DNA of 64,000 bases from Rhizobium sp. RU36D. Lineage in GTDB: Bacteria; Pseudomonadota; Alphaproteobacteria; Rhizobiales; Rhizobiaceae. The stretch lies in the NCBI RefSeq assembly GCF_900176345.1, contig NZ_FWXU01000026.1:25230-89229 (forward strand), read 5' to 3'. This document shows, piece by piece, positions 8,885 through 17,515 of the stretch; position 1 is the first letter of the stretch; the number at the start of each line of letters is the position of its first letter. A model generated the notes under the pieces. That model was not told where the DNA came from and did no database searches. It saw only the letters and a list, made by a program, of their open reading frames with translations. The position numbers and the translations under genes are program-made.

Positions 8885-8966
8885 GGACGCAGTAGCGGCC
8901 GGGCCTGCCGGCGGCTATCCGCTTCAAGATCTGCTGAGACAATTCAGACTTTTTGCCGCTAGATAA

Positions 8967-11402
8967 TTAGCACCACTGCGAGATGTAGCTATCTAGTCGT
9001 GCGGAGACCGCCGCTAGATCATGATTACCTTTTATACTTGCGATTATTCTCCGAAGTTGATCCTCGGCCGCTTGAGAGACCTTCGAATGGAGAGAAAATA
9101 CATCTTCAGCGAGGCAAAAGTCATAGAACCTGCTGTGCTCAGGCTCCTGCTTCCAGCCATCTGCACTTAGACGTTGGACTTTGATTTCCTGCCTGCGGTT
9201 CACGAAACCGAACAGTCGAACCACACTAATGACGTTTGTGATTTTTACAACGATCCATCGCTCGAACGTGTCGGCGTCAGTATCAAGACTTGCCGCATCA
9301 ACGAAAGGCACCTCCATATCTTTGAACGCTCTTTGCGGCAAAGGCAAACGCATAGCCGACATGTTGAGATAGGCAACGTCTGAAGTCAGGCGATTGAGCA
9401 ACAACTCTAGTTTTGGGAGACAGACAACCTCGTTGTCTTCCATGTCTTGAGAGTTCTCAAAGTTCAAATTTGTATTTTCAAATTCTATGATCTGATGCTC
9501 ATACAACTCCTCCAGAGATGCGAGCACTGCGCCTCGATCGTAACCGAACAAATAGCTCATCTGAGTCATGACGTCGCCAACGTTCAAGCTCGTTTGCGGA
9601 ATTCCGCGATTTCTGGGTTGCATTTGCCTTAGGTATTTTTGATTGAGATCGAGCAACTGGATCAATCGCAGCATTATCAGAATGTAAGACGTATCGACCC
9701 GCCATCCTACTTCTGCGACTATAAACGGCGACCTTCGTCTGGTTGCAACCCTCTTCTGGGGGTAAGGAAACCGAAATAGCGAAGGCAGGAAACGTGAATC
9801 ATATTTCTGTTGACTCCCCAGTACCCGCAACACACCTTTTTCGGTCAGCACATAACGATAGGCGACAGGAGGAAGGCGTCGGCCAGCCTTCATCAATGCC
9901 TCTACGGCCCTATAGGATACAGCTTTGCGCGGCAACATAGAGACGAATTCGAAATATTTGTATTGGAGCATGTGCATTTTGGCGCGAAGATTTCCTCCTT
10001 GTATACGCTCAAGTGAGTCAAGAAAGGCACCGGGTTCTTCGTTATGCTCGCCGTCCGAGGCGTGAAGAAAATCACTGAAATCACTGAGGTGCTGTTTAAA
10101 ATCTATTGCATTCAAGCGGAGTTGACCCGCAGCCTCCAAGATTGGGATCTCCTCGGCGACGTATTCAAGCCGCTGTGTCAGGACTTTCCTTAGAGGAATC
10201 GTATCAAGGGCGAACTCACCGACTTGAGCATTGTCGAATGTGTCCTTGAAATCTGGTTTCAGAATGTTTTTTAAAGTGCCAGTGCGTGTTACGATGAGCA
10301 TTCCCATGCCCGTGCGCTTTTTACTGTTAACCAATTCCATCGACTGTGCGACGATTTTGTTGAAGCGCTGCCGATAGCTTCTGGTTATCTCCATCAGGTC
10401 TAAGCCGTCGATCGCACAGATAAAACTATATCCGCTCTTGCGTGCGGCTGCTATAACCCAGTTCGCGATACGGGGCGATATCACCTTGTCGGACAATACC
10501 GCGTCTTGGACGCCTGTCTCGGGGGCACCGCCATCCTCGAATATCTGCCGGGCTCTTTGGAGTTCTTGGATGATCTTCGCTCTATCCGCTTTTGATTTTT
10601 GCGATAGAACTGTCTCGCGAAAATATCGCTCGATATCGATCGCGTTCCTGACCGGCTTTGTGAAATGCCAAGATTGCTCGTTATAGTAACGCAATATGAT
10701 CTTAGCTGCCTGGGCGTTTATCCAGTCCTGAAGCCGATCATCATAACCTAAGTCGTTTACGACACTTACGCGCACCCATATAACCTTCCTCTCATCGAAA
10801 TACGTATTGTACGTCGAGAGCAAGTGATTGAGAAAGAATGTCTTACCCGCGCCTTTCGGGCCAAAAAGCAAAGTAGCTCTCGCAGCATTCATTGCCTTGC
10901 CTTGAGAATCGACCGTCGTGGCCAATATCTTGGCCTGTTCCTTTGCAATTTCAACTAGCCGGTCTACGAAGTATTTCGCATTTTCTCGCGACCCATTTGC
11001 TACAGTTATCTCTCCATAATCTTTGGCTGTCGGATCTTGGACCCGGTCGGTGCCGGTGTAGCAGTATGCATTGATAAGGGCGCTGGTGTTATACTGGTCA
11101 CGCGGGTTTACGGCGATGTGACCAAGTCGTCGATGGATATGCGATTCCAACTTGTCTGTCTGCGAGAGCTTCTTCACCTCAGGACTATCGCGACCATCCC
11201 CAAATGAAGCGGAGTCCGAATACTGCTTACTGGAATTGCCGGTCGGCAACTCTACATGATATTGAATGATATCAATGGGTTCAGCATCTTCATCAGTCGA
11301 AAAATCTATGAGTTCCTCCGCCTTTGCCGAGAAACTGGAGCTTAGAGCTTCAAAGATCTTTTTTTCTATGTTGGCCTGAAGGTCGTCACTATCTGCGCTC
11401 AT
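8967..11402 (-). CDS. Large P-loop (STAND/AAA-like) ATPase, partner of cyclase-like protein
   Basis: 811 aa, not recognised as a named family. The first 175 residues are polar and acidic. The Walker A motif GPKGAGKT is at 181-188 and a Walker-B-like strand SFICAIDGLD at about 326-335, with arginine-rich sensor-like text after it (GMLIVTRTGT). The C-terminal half is helical with winged-helix-like patches (DVMTQMSYLFGYDRGAVLASLEELYEHQIIEF). No membrane segment is evident. It starts 4 bp after the stop of the cyclase-like gene, so the two form one operon. Base composition is visibly AT-richer and codon use less GC3-biased than in both flanks, indicating horizontal acquisition. The architecture (NTPase with C-terminal winged helices) is typical of defence or conflict ATPases, which is an inference. 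Confidence 0.7.
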   Translation of the reverse strand: MSADSDDLQANIEKKIFEALSSSFSAKAEELIDFSTDEDAEPIDIIQYHVELPTGNSSKQYSDSASFGDGRDSPEVKKLSQTDKLESHIHRRLGHIAVNPRDQYNTSALINAYCYTGTDRVQDPTAKDYGEITVANGSRENAKYFVDRLVEIAKEQAKILATTVDSQGKAMNAARATLLFGPKGAGKTFFLNHLLSTYNTYFDERKVIWVRVSVVNDLGYDDRLQDWINAQAAKIILRYYNEQSWHFTKPVRNAIDIERYFRETVLSQKSKADRAKIIQELQRARQIFEDGGAPETGVQDAVLSDKVISPRIANWVIAAARKSGYSFICAIDGLDLMEITRSYRQRFNKIVAQSMELVNSKKRTGMGMLIVTRTGTLKNILKPDFKDTFDNAQVGEFALDTIPLRKVLTQRLEYVAEEIPILEAAGQLRLNAIDFKQHLSDFSDFLHASDGEHNEEPGAFLDSLERIQGGNLRAKMHMLQYKYFEFVSMLPRKAVSYRAVEALMKAGRRLPPVAYRYVLTEKGVLRVLGSQQKYDSRFLPSLFRFPYPQKRVATRRRSPFIVAEVGWRVDTSYILIMLRLIQLLDLNQKYLRQMQPRNRGIPQTSLNVGDVMTQMSYLFGYDRGAVLASLEELYEHQIIEFENTNLNFENSQDMEDNEVVCLPKLELLLNRLTSDVAYLNMSAMRLPLPQRAFKDMEVPFVDAASLDTDADTFERWIVVKITNVISVVRLFGFVNRRQEIKVQRLSADGWKQEPEHSRFYDFCLAEDVFSLHSKVSQAAEDQLRRIIASIKGNHDLAAVSARLDSYISQWC

Positions 11403-11406
11403 TTTG

Positions 11407-12063
11407 TTAATTCTGTCCGATCAACTTGACTACCTCTTGCCATGCGAAAGCCACATGGGGTGGTCCATTTATGCTGAATTGCTCCATCCGGCGGTTGGCG
11501 TATTCAACATACCCATGAGGACGTTTTGGAATGATTGTGCAAACTGAGAGTATGCCCGGTCGAGAGCTTGACGCCGGGTATGGTATCTTAATAAATTTCT
11601 TTATCAATCCGTGTATGTCGGCACACACGCTCGTCTCGTATTCGGGTAGAATGACCATTGGCAGGCCAACGCTCTTTTCATACTCAACGGCACGAATTAC
11701 TGGTTCGCCGACCAGCAGGCCAGAAGAAAAACTGACTGGGCCAAATGCGATTCCACCGCGCAAAGGTAAATCCTGAACAATATGTTTGTCTATAGCTTCC
11801 CGTACCGCACTGAGAAGCAACTCAAGGGCGTCTGCGTTATTAGACCCAGTAGTCGGAACGGCGATGAACAGATTGTCCGAAAAGGGAAAATATTTTACCC
11901 CCTTTTTCTCGAACCGAACTTGGGAAGCTTTTTGAGCCTGCTCGATACGCCGATGAAGATCTACAAGATTTCCCTTAGAATCTCTAAGGAGTTGAGTGAA
12001 ACCATAAACATCAACGAAAGCAACCCAAGCGTTAGAAGCACCTTCCAAAGTGTTTTTAATCAT
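11407..12063 (-). CDS. Divergent class III nucleotide cyclase-like protein
   Basis: 218 aa soluble single-domain protein. Class III cyclase landmarks: strand-1 VAFVDVYGFTQLL with the first metal Asp at D18; FPFSDNLFIAVP with the second metal Asp at D63; LRGGIAFGPV (101-110), equivalent to the canonical LRVGIHTGPV. The lysine that selects adenine (K-x2-G-D in classical enzymes) is replaced, and the transition-state Asn/Arg segment reads GEPVIRAVEYE (119-129) instead of G-x2-VN-x2-AR. Standalone cyclases with altered base-recognition positions include the pyrimidine cyclases (PycC) of the Pycsar antiphage system. The ATG at 12063 has a strong GGGGAGA upstream; an extension to 12111 lacks one. 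It is the first gene of the two-gene AT-rich unit. Confidence 0.72.
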   Translation of the reverse strand: MIKNTLEGASNAWVAFVDVYGFTQLLRDSKGNLVDLHRRIEQAQKASQVRFEKKGVKYFPFSDNLFIAVPTTGSNNADALELLLSAVREAIDKHIVQDLPLRGGIAFGPVSFSSGLLVGEPVIRAVEYEKSVGLPMVILPEYETSVCADIHGLIKKFIKIPYPASSSRPGILSVCTIIPKRPHGYVEYANRRMEQFSINGPPHVAFAWQEVVKLIGQN

Positions 12064-12219
12064 CAATCTGTCTCCCCTGACTGCATAACGCGAACCTTGA
12101 TTGGAGCGCAACCAGAAAATTGAACCGCGCCGACGCTAACTGAGGCTACAAACTCTGAGAAGGTGGGGCCGATATCCATTCGGTATTCCGATCGCCCGTC
12201 GCGGGCGAGCCCCGCCCTC

Positions 12220-13041
12220 TCAGCCCACCAGGCTCCAGAAAAACCGCGCCGACACAAACAGCAGGAACAGCGCAAAGCCCAGTTCCAGCTGCCGTTTGTT
12301 GAGGCTATGGGCGATCTGCGCGCCATAGGGCGTGACCACCATGGCGATCGGGAAGATCACGGCAAAGGCGATCCAGTTGACATAGCCAGTTGAAAAGGGC
12401 GGAAGCCCCGGCTCGCCCCAGCCGGCATAGATGAAGCCGAAAAAGGCGGGGATCGAGATCAGCACGCCCACGCCGGAGGAGGTCGCCACCGCCTGATGGA
12501 TCGGTCGGCCATAAAGCGTCATGAAGGTGTTGTTGAACACCCCGCCGCCGACCCCCATCAGTCCGGAAAACAATCCGATCCCGACGCCGACAAGGAACCG
12601 CCAGGGCTGGCCCGGCAGCTCGGTGCCCATATGCAGGCGGTTGGAGAGAAACAGCATGCGCGCCGCCAGCACCAGGCCCATGACCGCGAAGAACAGCCGC
12701 AATCCCTCGCTGGAGACGAAGGCGACGACGACGGTCGCCAGCAACGCGCCGGCCGGAACCGCGATTAGCCAGCCCTTCAATAGCCCCATATCGACAGCCC
12801 CGCGTGTCAGATGCGCCCGGAAAGAGCGCAGCGAGGTCGGCACGATCAGCGCCGTCGATGTGCCGACGGCCAGATGCATGATCACATCCTCGGGTATGCC
12901 GGCATAGCCGAACACCTGGTAGAAGACCGGCACCAGCACCGCGCCGCCGCCAATCCCGAACACCCCCGCCAGCAGGCCGGAAACAGCACCTGCGGCGGCC
13001 AGCATCACGGCAAACAACAGGATATCGGCAATCGGCGGCAT
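12220..13041 (-). CDS. TauE/SafE-family anion exporter
   Basis: 273 aa polytopic membrane protein. The opening helix reads ILLFAVMLAAAGAVSGLLAGVFGIGGG, with the GxxxGxxGIGGG loop diagnostic of the family, repeated in the second half as GLFSGLMGVGGGVFNN. About eight hydrophobic segments are visible. Family members export sulfite, sulfoacetate or other organosulfur anions across the inner membrane, which would suit a cell that desulfonates (see 34-64 kb), although this gene is distant from that cluster and its substrate is not determinable here. Confidence 0.88.
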   Translation of the reverse strand: MPPIADILLFAVMLAAAGAVSGLLAGVFGIGGGAVLVPVFYQVFGYAGIPEDVIMHLAVGTSTALIVPTSLRSFRAHLTRGAVDMGLLKGWLIAVPAGALLATVVVAFVSSEGLRLFFAVMGLVLAARMLFLSNRLHMGTELPGQPWRFLVGVGIGLFSGLMGVGGGVFNNTFMTLYGRPIHQAVATSSGVGVLISIPAFFGFIYAGWGEPGLPPFSTGYVNWIAFAVIFPIAMVVTPYGAQIAHSLNKRQLELGFALFLLFVSARFFWSLVG

Positions 13042-13264
13042 GGACAGATCCTTCAGGCGGCGACGATCCGGTCGGATCAGTCATCAAACCGTGATCTTCT
13101 TAGGCCATGCTGCAGTGCAAGCAAGGAACGATATCGGCTTTGCGGTACGCTATTGCGGCCGCGCATCGATGATCGCCTGCCCAAGCCATTTTCTGCCCAG
13201 CGAGTTTCAGCAAGCGATTTTCAGCCACCCGGCGGCGACGTCCCCCACACAGCCGCTCCGTGTC

Positions 13265-13294
13265 AGCAGCCGGCCTCCGCGCCGGCTGCTTTTC
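13265..13294 (+). terminator. GC-rich hairpin followed by T-run
   Basis: A perfect 10-bp stem, AGCAGCCGGC / GCCGGCTGCT with a 6-nt loop (13265-13290), is followed by TTTT on the plus strand. It lies between the stop of the minus-strand lipoprotein gene and the start region of the minus-strand exporter gene, so it may serve as the lipoprotein gene's 3' end even though the T-run is on the other strand. Confidence 0.45.
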
Positions 13295-13306
13295 CGTGCC
13301 GCCCTG

Positions 13307-13942
13307 TCAGTTCTGCACCACCACAGGGGCATCGGTGCCGATGCCATCGACCACGACCTGGCTCGGATTGTCCTCGGCAATCGTCAGGTGGCTGCCGGGC
13401 GGTGGCGGGGTCAGCACCTGCTGCTGCGGTGGCTGGCGGCGCTTCAGCGGTATGCCGTCGATCGGAGGAGGACCATCTGCCTGTGGCGGCACAAGCAGCG
13501 GATCCGCTGCCGCAGCCCCCGCCACGCCGAGTTCGGCATCGATGTTGATGCCCTCGGAATTGATGTCGGAGACATCGCCGGAAACCGTGGTCTGGCTGGC
13601 CTCCGGTGTATAGAGCGGTTCGGCGCTGGCCTCAGCAATGGCATCCAGCGGCGCCGATTGCGGTTCGGCGCCATAGGCGTTCTGGATGGGAGGCGCCATG
13701 CCGGTATCTGCATAGCCATAGCTGGCGCTGCTTTCCGGGACCTGCAGCAGGTCCTCGGCATATTGATTGGATGGCGGGTCCTCGACGCGGCCCTCGCGCA
13801 CCATTTCATGCCGTGGCGGCCGGGCCGGGCCGGCATAACCGATCGGCTCCGGCGGCATCCGGCCACTGCTGGAACAGCTGGCAGCACCACCAAGGGCGAG
13901 GGCCAGCACCAGAAAACGCGGCAGTTCCGAATGGGACGACAT
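13307..13942 (-). CDS. Proline-rich putative lipoprotein
   Basis: 211 aa. The N terminus has a hydrophobic core and a lipobox (LALALGGAASC, Cys at about 23), so the mature protein should be lipidated at Cys. The remainder is low-complexity and rich in Pro, Ala, Glu and Gln with no folded domain visible (for example RRQPPQQQVLTPPPPGS). It is conserved in style with rhizobial envelope lipoproteins of unknown role. Monocistronic. Alternative: a secreted disordered protein. Confidence 0.65.
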   Translation of the reverse strand: MSSHSELPRFLVLALALGGAASCSSSGRMPPEPIGYAGPARPPRHEMVREGRVEDPPSNQYAEDLLQVPESSASYGYADTGMAPPIQNAYGAEPQSAPLDAIAEASAEPLYTPEASQTTVSGDVSDINSEGINIDAELGVAGAAAADPLLVPPQADGPPPIDGIPLKRRQPPQQQVLTPPPPGSHLTIAEDNPSQVVVDGIGTDAPVVVQN

Positions 13943-14061
13943 ACGAGCTACAATTCCGTCATTGGCCGCCAGCGGCAGCCACTGCCAAAACCCTACGCCT
14001 TTGATGTAAAAACTTCATTGAGCGGCAAGGTTAACGGCCACGGCCGGGCCGCGCCCTCACC

Positions 14062-14643
14062 CTACCGCGCCAGCCGCCCGAGCTTTCGCATCTCCGCCAG
14101 CCAGGCATCGTGCGGGGCCGCATCCTTGCCCGCGACATTGCCCACGATGCTGGCTCGAACCGGCCGGAACCCGACATAGCCGAACATGCCGATCCGCATC
14201 GCCTTGAGACTATGGGCGCCATAAACCAGCCGGTAATACCAGCCCGGCATGCCCATGGTGATGACAATCCGCATCGACCGTCCCTTCAGCAGCCCCGGCG
14301 ACATCGGATTGCCCTTTTGCGAATAGGCAAAGCCCGGCCGCAGTGCCTGCTCGAAAAAGCCTTTGACCAGCGCCGGCATATCTCCCAGCCACAAGGGGAA
14401 GACGACCACAACGTGCTGGGCTGCGGCGATCAGCGTCTGCGCCTCAGCAATCGCAGGGGGCACAGCACCACCCTCCTGCTCCGCCTGGGACTGCAGCAGC
14501 GGAAATTCGATCTGCGACAGGTCGAGACGAGACACCTCATGTCCGCCCTCCGTTGCCCCCTCGGCATAGGCATCGGCGAGCGCATGACAGAAATGCCGCA
14601 CGCTACCATCCGGATGGCCCTGGATGATCAGGATGTTTGACAT
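14062..14643 (-). CDS. NAD(P)H-dependent flavodoxin-fold oxidoreductase
   Basis: 193 aa protein of the flavodoxin_2 / NAD(P)H:quinone oxidoreductase (MdaB/KefF-like) family. Features: the phosphate loop ILIIQGHPDGSVRHFCHALAD at the N terminus, the QHVVVVFPLWLGDMPALVKGFFE segment, and YSQKGNPMSPGLLKGRSMRIVITMGMPG. Such enzymes carry FMN/FAD and do two-electron quinone or azo reduction. Monocistronic. Cytoplasmic. Confidence 0.88.
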   Translation of the reverse strand: MSNILIIQGHPDGSVRHFCHALADAYAEGATEGGHEVSRLDLSQIEFPLLQSQAEQEGGAVPPAIAEAQTLIAAAQHVVVVFPLWLGDMPALVKGFFEQALRPGFAYSQKGNPMSPGLLKGRSMRIVITMGMPGWYYRLVYGAHSLKAMRIGMFGYVGFRPVRASIVGNVAGKDAAPHDAWLAEMRKLGRLAR

Positions 14644-14737
14644 TGATATCCCGCAGCTCGTTTAACCTAACCCTGGGAGAAGAATATGGCATCCGGGTAA
14701 GGCTTGGCCTTGATCCAGGTCATGGGATGCCACGGGT

Positions 14738-14842
14738 AGGAAAGAAGAAACCGCCAGTGGCATCATGCCACCGGCGGTCTGAGGACCGCGGGCTGGGAGG
14801 AGGACGCCGGCGGCCCAAGCGCGGAGGAGGAGCCACGCGCGA
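14738..14842 (-). ncRNA. Candidate cuckoo/alpha-r14-type small RNA with anti-SD loops
   Basis: Read on the minus strand this spacer gives three consecutive hairpins: GCGCG/CGCGC around a loop containing CTCCTCCTC (14819-14840); a GGGC/GCCC-closed hairpin whose loop contains TCCTCCTCCC (about 14790-14816); and an intrinsic terminator, ACCGCC-x-GTGGCAT / ATGCCAC-x-GGCGGT (14749-14777), followed by TTTCTTCTTTCC. Exposed CCUCCUCC anti-Shine-Dalgarno loops ahead of a terminator are the hallmark of the cuckoo/alpha-r14 family in Rhizobiales and the CcsR RNAs in Rhodobacter. The 5' end is not defined and may lie further upstream (toward 14960). The rest of the 14644-15109 spacer shows no gene. Confidence 0.6.
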
Positions 14843-15109
14843 TGGTATGTGACGCTTGGCGCGCCGATCATGGCTCGCCTCGATACATGGTGCCCTTCCG
14901 CCTTCAGAGATGTCGGGTGGCGGGCAACTCTTCATGGCATAATAGCCCAAATCGTTGTCGATTTCTTACATTCTAATATAAAAATTTTCGTTCGTAAGAA
15001 TTCACATAAGGTGCCGGCGAATTCAGCGGGAATGACGTTGTCCGGCCTGCATTTTCTGCATAGGTTTGGGCATCACACATCGTGCCAGAGCCAGATTCGG
15101 GAGACAAGC

Positions 15110-15496
15110 ATGACGCCAAATGCCGCCGTTAAGGGAGAGATGACGCTGCGCACGCTGGCCATGCCGGGGGATGCCAATGCCGCGGGCGATATCTTCGGCG
15201 GCTGGGTCATGGCCCAGATGGACCTGGCCTGCGGCATCCGTGCCGCCGAGCGCGCCGGCGGGCGTGTCGTCACCGCCGCCGTGCAGGAAATGGCTTTCGC
15301 CATGCCGGTCAAGATCGGCGATACGCTGTGCGTCTATACCGATATCGCCCGGGTCGGCCGGACCTCGATCACGCTCTCGGTAGAAGTCTGGGCGCAGCGC
15401 TATCTCAGCCCAACCATGGAAAAGGTCACCCAGGCCACCTTTGTCATGGTGGCGCTCGATCAGCATGGCAAGCCCACGCCAGTGCCGTCTTCATAG
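15110..15496 (+). CDS. Hotdog-fold acyl-CoA thioesterase (YciA-like)
   Basis: 128 aa. The hotdog signature is clear: MTLRTLAMPGDANAAGDIFGGWVMAQMDLA, with the catalytic/structural N-x2-GDIFGGW segment, then VQEMAFAMPVKIGDTLCVYTDI and the C-terminal FVMVALD strand. Family members hydrolyse short to medium acyl-CoAs as hexamers. The ATG at 15110 is preceded by GGGAGACAAGC. The stop overlaps by 6 bp the stop of the convergent XRE gene. Confidence 0.92.
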   Translation: MTPNAAVKGEMTLRTLAMPGDANAAGDIFGGWVMAQMDLACGIRAAERAGGRVVTAAVQEMAFAMPVKIGDTLCVYTDIARVGRTSITLSVEVWAQRYLSPTMEKVTQATFVMVALDQHGKPTPVPSS

Positions 15497-16270
15497 GTCA
15501 GCCACGCCCGCCATCCGGGCGAACAGTGTTTCCGTCGCCACATCGGCGGGAAAGAACATCTCGATCTTGATATCCGCGAGGGCAATATCCTCCGCCGTGC
15601 CAAACTGGGTGATGGTCGAAAACATCGGATAGACTTCGCCGCCGAAGCGAAACCGCACGGGCACAACGGGCGGCAGGTCGGCAGAAGGCAGATGGGCTGT
15701 CTCGCCGCCCTGTCGCGCCAGAGCGGCCGCCGCACGCTCGAGCAGCGCATCGCCGCCCAGATGGGCGCTTTCCAGCCGAAAACGCGAGGCCAGATGCGCT
15801 GCGACCTCCTCCCAGTTTTCCACCAGCTCTGCACCTCGGTCCGGCTGCAGCAGGAATTCGAGAAAACTCTGCCCCTGCGATAGCCCGAAGCCGCCGAGCA
15901 TGGTCAGTCCGCTGTCATTGGCGTCGAGGATGGTCCAGTGCCGGTCGAAGACGAAGGCGGGATAGGGCATGTGCCCGCGGATCATGTGGGCGATCGCCTT
16001 GCGCACCGGCTCCAGAGCCGCGTCGTCCAGGCTGCGCTGGCCATAGGCCGCCCGAAAACCGGCGGCATCCAGCAGAAGATTGCGCTCGGCGCGGGGCATG
16101 TCGAGCGCGTCTCCCAGCCGCAGCACCATGGCGCGGCTCGGACGGGCCCGGCCGGTCTCCAGGAAGGCGATATGCCGGGCGGAGACTTCCGCTTCCAGCG
16201 CCAATTGCAATTGGCTGAGACGCCTGCGCCCACGCCAAGTCTTCAACTGCTGTGCAAAATCCCGTGTCAT
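15491..16270 (-). CDS. XRE-family regulator with MmyB-like ligand domain
   Basis: 259 aa. The N-terminal Cro/C1 HTH covers residues 1-60 (RRRLSQLQLALEAEVSARHI, FLETGRARPSR). The remainder is the MmyB-like (PAS-fold, fatty-acid-binding) domain, including MPYPAFVFDRHWTILDAND and a C-terminal FRFGGEVYPMFSTITQFGTAEDI. The start at 16270 is supported by GGAGGCGCCA directly before the ATG; the open frame continues upstream to 16390 without a good site. It is divergent from a small membrane protein gene (16393) that it may control. Confidence 0.88.
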   Translation of the reverse strand: MTRDFAQQLKTWRGRRRLSQLQLALEAEVSARHIAFLETGRARPSRAMVLRLGDALDMPRAERNLLLDAAGFRAAYGQRSLDDAALEPVRKAIAHMIRGHMPYPAFVFDRHWTILDANDSGLTMLGGFGLSQGQSFLEFLLQPDRGAELVENWEEVAAHLASRFRLESAHLGGDALLERAAAALARQGGETAHLPSADLPPVVPVRFRFGGEVYPMFSTITQFGTAEDIALADIKIEMFFPADVATETLFARMAGVADL

Positions 16271-16392
16271 TGGCGCCTCCTTATGCCGTTTTATGCCACG
16301 GCAAAGGTGAGCCGTCACTGACCTCGGAGGTAATTGAAACACCACCTGTTTGGCCGGATCGTCGGGCGGCAACCCATCGAAAGGAGACACAG

Positions 16393-16830
16393 ATGTCCAC
16401 TGCTCTACCCGCCTTCTGGCTGAAGCTGACCAGCGCCTTCCTCATCGGCTTCGGTCTTATCGTCGCGCTCGGAGCACACCCCGCCACGGCCCTGCCCGCA
16501 ACGCTGCTTGCGGATCTGGTGTTCTGGCCCTTCGACGGCAGCCAGAGCCTGGCCGCCCCGGAAACCCGGGTCTTCGCCGCCATCAGTGGCGGCGTCATGG
16601 TCGGCTGGGGCACCATGATGTGGCTGGTGGTAAGCCGGCTCCTCCCGCGCGATCCGGCGCTCGCACGCCTCCTGTTAATCGAAGGCACGCTCGCGTGGTT
16701 CGTGGTCGATAGCACAGGTTCCTATGCGTCAGGTGCCTTGCTCAACGTGATGTTGAATGTCGTCCTGATGCTGGCGATTGCCGTGCCGGCATGGAAGCTG
16801 ACGGATCATCCCCGCATCGCCGCCGCATGA
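16393..16830 (+). CDS. Small four-helix membrane protein, unknown function
   Basis: 145 aa with about four hydrophobic helices (residues 12-28, 62-82, 90-105, 113-132). Not recognised as a named family. AAGGAGAC precedes the ATG at 16393. It is divergently arranged with the XRE/MmyB-type regulator, a pairing that usually indicates regulation of the membrane protein (often a transporter or an oxidoreductase partner) by that regulator. The C terminus is cytoplasmic and short. Confidence 0.7.
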   Translation: MSTALPAFWLKLTSAFLIGFGLIVALGAHPATALPATLLADLVFWPFDGSQSLAAPETRVFAAISGGVMVGWGTMMWLVVSRLLPRDPALARLLLIEGTLAWFVVDSTGSYASGALLNVMLNVVLMLAIAVPAWKLTDHPRIAAA

Positions 16831-16872
16831 GGCCAAGCCCATCGCAAGGGGCGCGGTCCTCTGCCGCGCCAC

Positions 16873-17226
16873 TCAACCGCGAAACACGAAAGCCGCACCG
16901 ATCACGATCAGGGCAAAGCCGATGGCATGGTTGATCGTCAGGCTTTCCTTCAGGAAGAACACGGAGAAACCCGAGAACACCAGCAGCGTGATCACTTCCT
17001 GGATCGTCTTCAACTGCGCCGCCGTATAATATTGCGAACCCAGTCGATTGGCGGGAACCGCCAGGCAATATTCGAAGAAGGCGATGCCCCAGCTCACCAG
17101 GATCACAGTCACCAGTGCCGATTGCTTGAACTTCAGGTGTCCATACCAGGCAAAGGTCATGAACACATTGGAAGCGCAGAGCATGATGATGGGCCAGATC
17201 GCGGCCGGATTGGTCAGAAATGCCAT
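16873..17226 (-). CDS. DMT-type small membrane protein (DUF486 family)
   Basis: 117 aa, four transmembrane helices: PIIMLCASNVFMTFAWYGHLKF, VTVILVSWGIAFFEYCLAVPANR, EVITLLVFSGFSVFFLKE and AIGFALIVIGAAFVFR. The order and the YGHLKF and VPANR-x-G motifs identify DUF486, a half-size EamA/SMR-like family of unknown substrate. The ATG at 17226 begins the first helix. The frame remains open far upstream, but that stretch overlaps the divergent GGDEF-EAL gene and is not protein-like. Confidence 0.85.
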   Translation of the reverse strand: MAFLTNPAAIWPIIMLCASNVFMTFAWYGHLKFKQSALVTVILVSWGIAFFEYCLAVPANRLGSQYYTAAQLKTIQEVITLLVFSGFSVFFLKESLTINHAIGFALIVIGAAFVFRG

Positions 17227-17515
17227 GGAATTTCCCGGAATGATGGCGTCGCTTAGTGCCTCCTGGAGAGAAGAGCGGGCAAAGCGGAATCGCAGTGTTG
17301 TTGTGCCGCGATACTGCCTCACCACGGTCATCAGGGCAATTGCCAGGCTATTGCGGCGCAATTCAGCCTGAAAAGGGCACGCGGGAAACCACCTGCGCGT
17401 TAAATCTATCTTATGACAATCATGACATGGTCCCCAAAATAAGACGATCACGAAAGCCGACGGGATCAGCGGACTGTTTTGGCCCTGGCCATTGCTTGAG
17501 GAGAAGCGACTGGGG

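Noticed and set aside
8967..12063. Prophage remnant as explanation for the AT-rich island
   Set aside because: No integrase, capsid, terminase or attachment-site repeats visible; only the two-gene unit is compositionally distinct.
12243..12900. Plus-strand frames opposite the TauE/SafE gene
   Set aside because: Arg/His-rich shadows of a membrane protein gene with clear family motifs.
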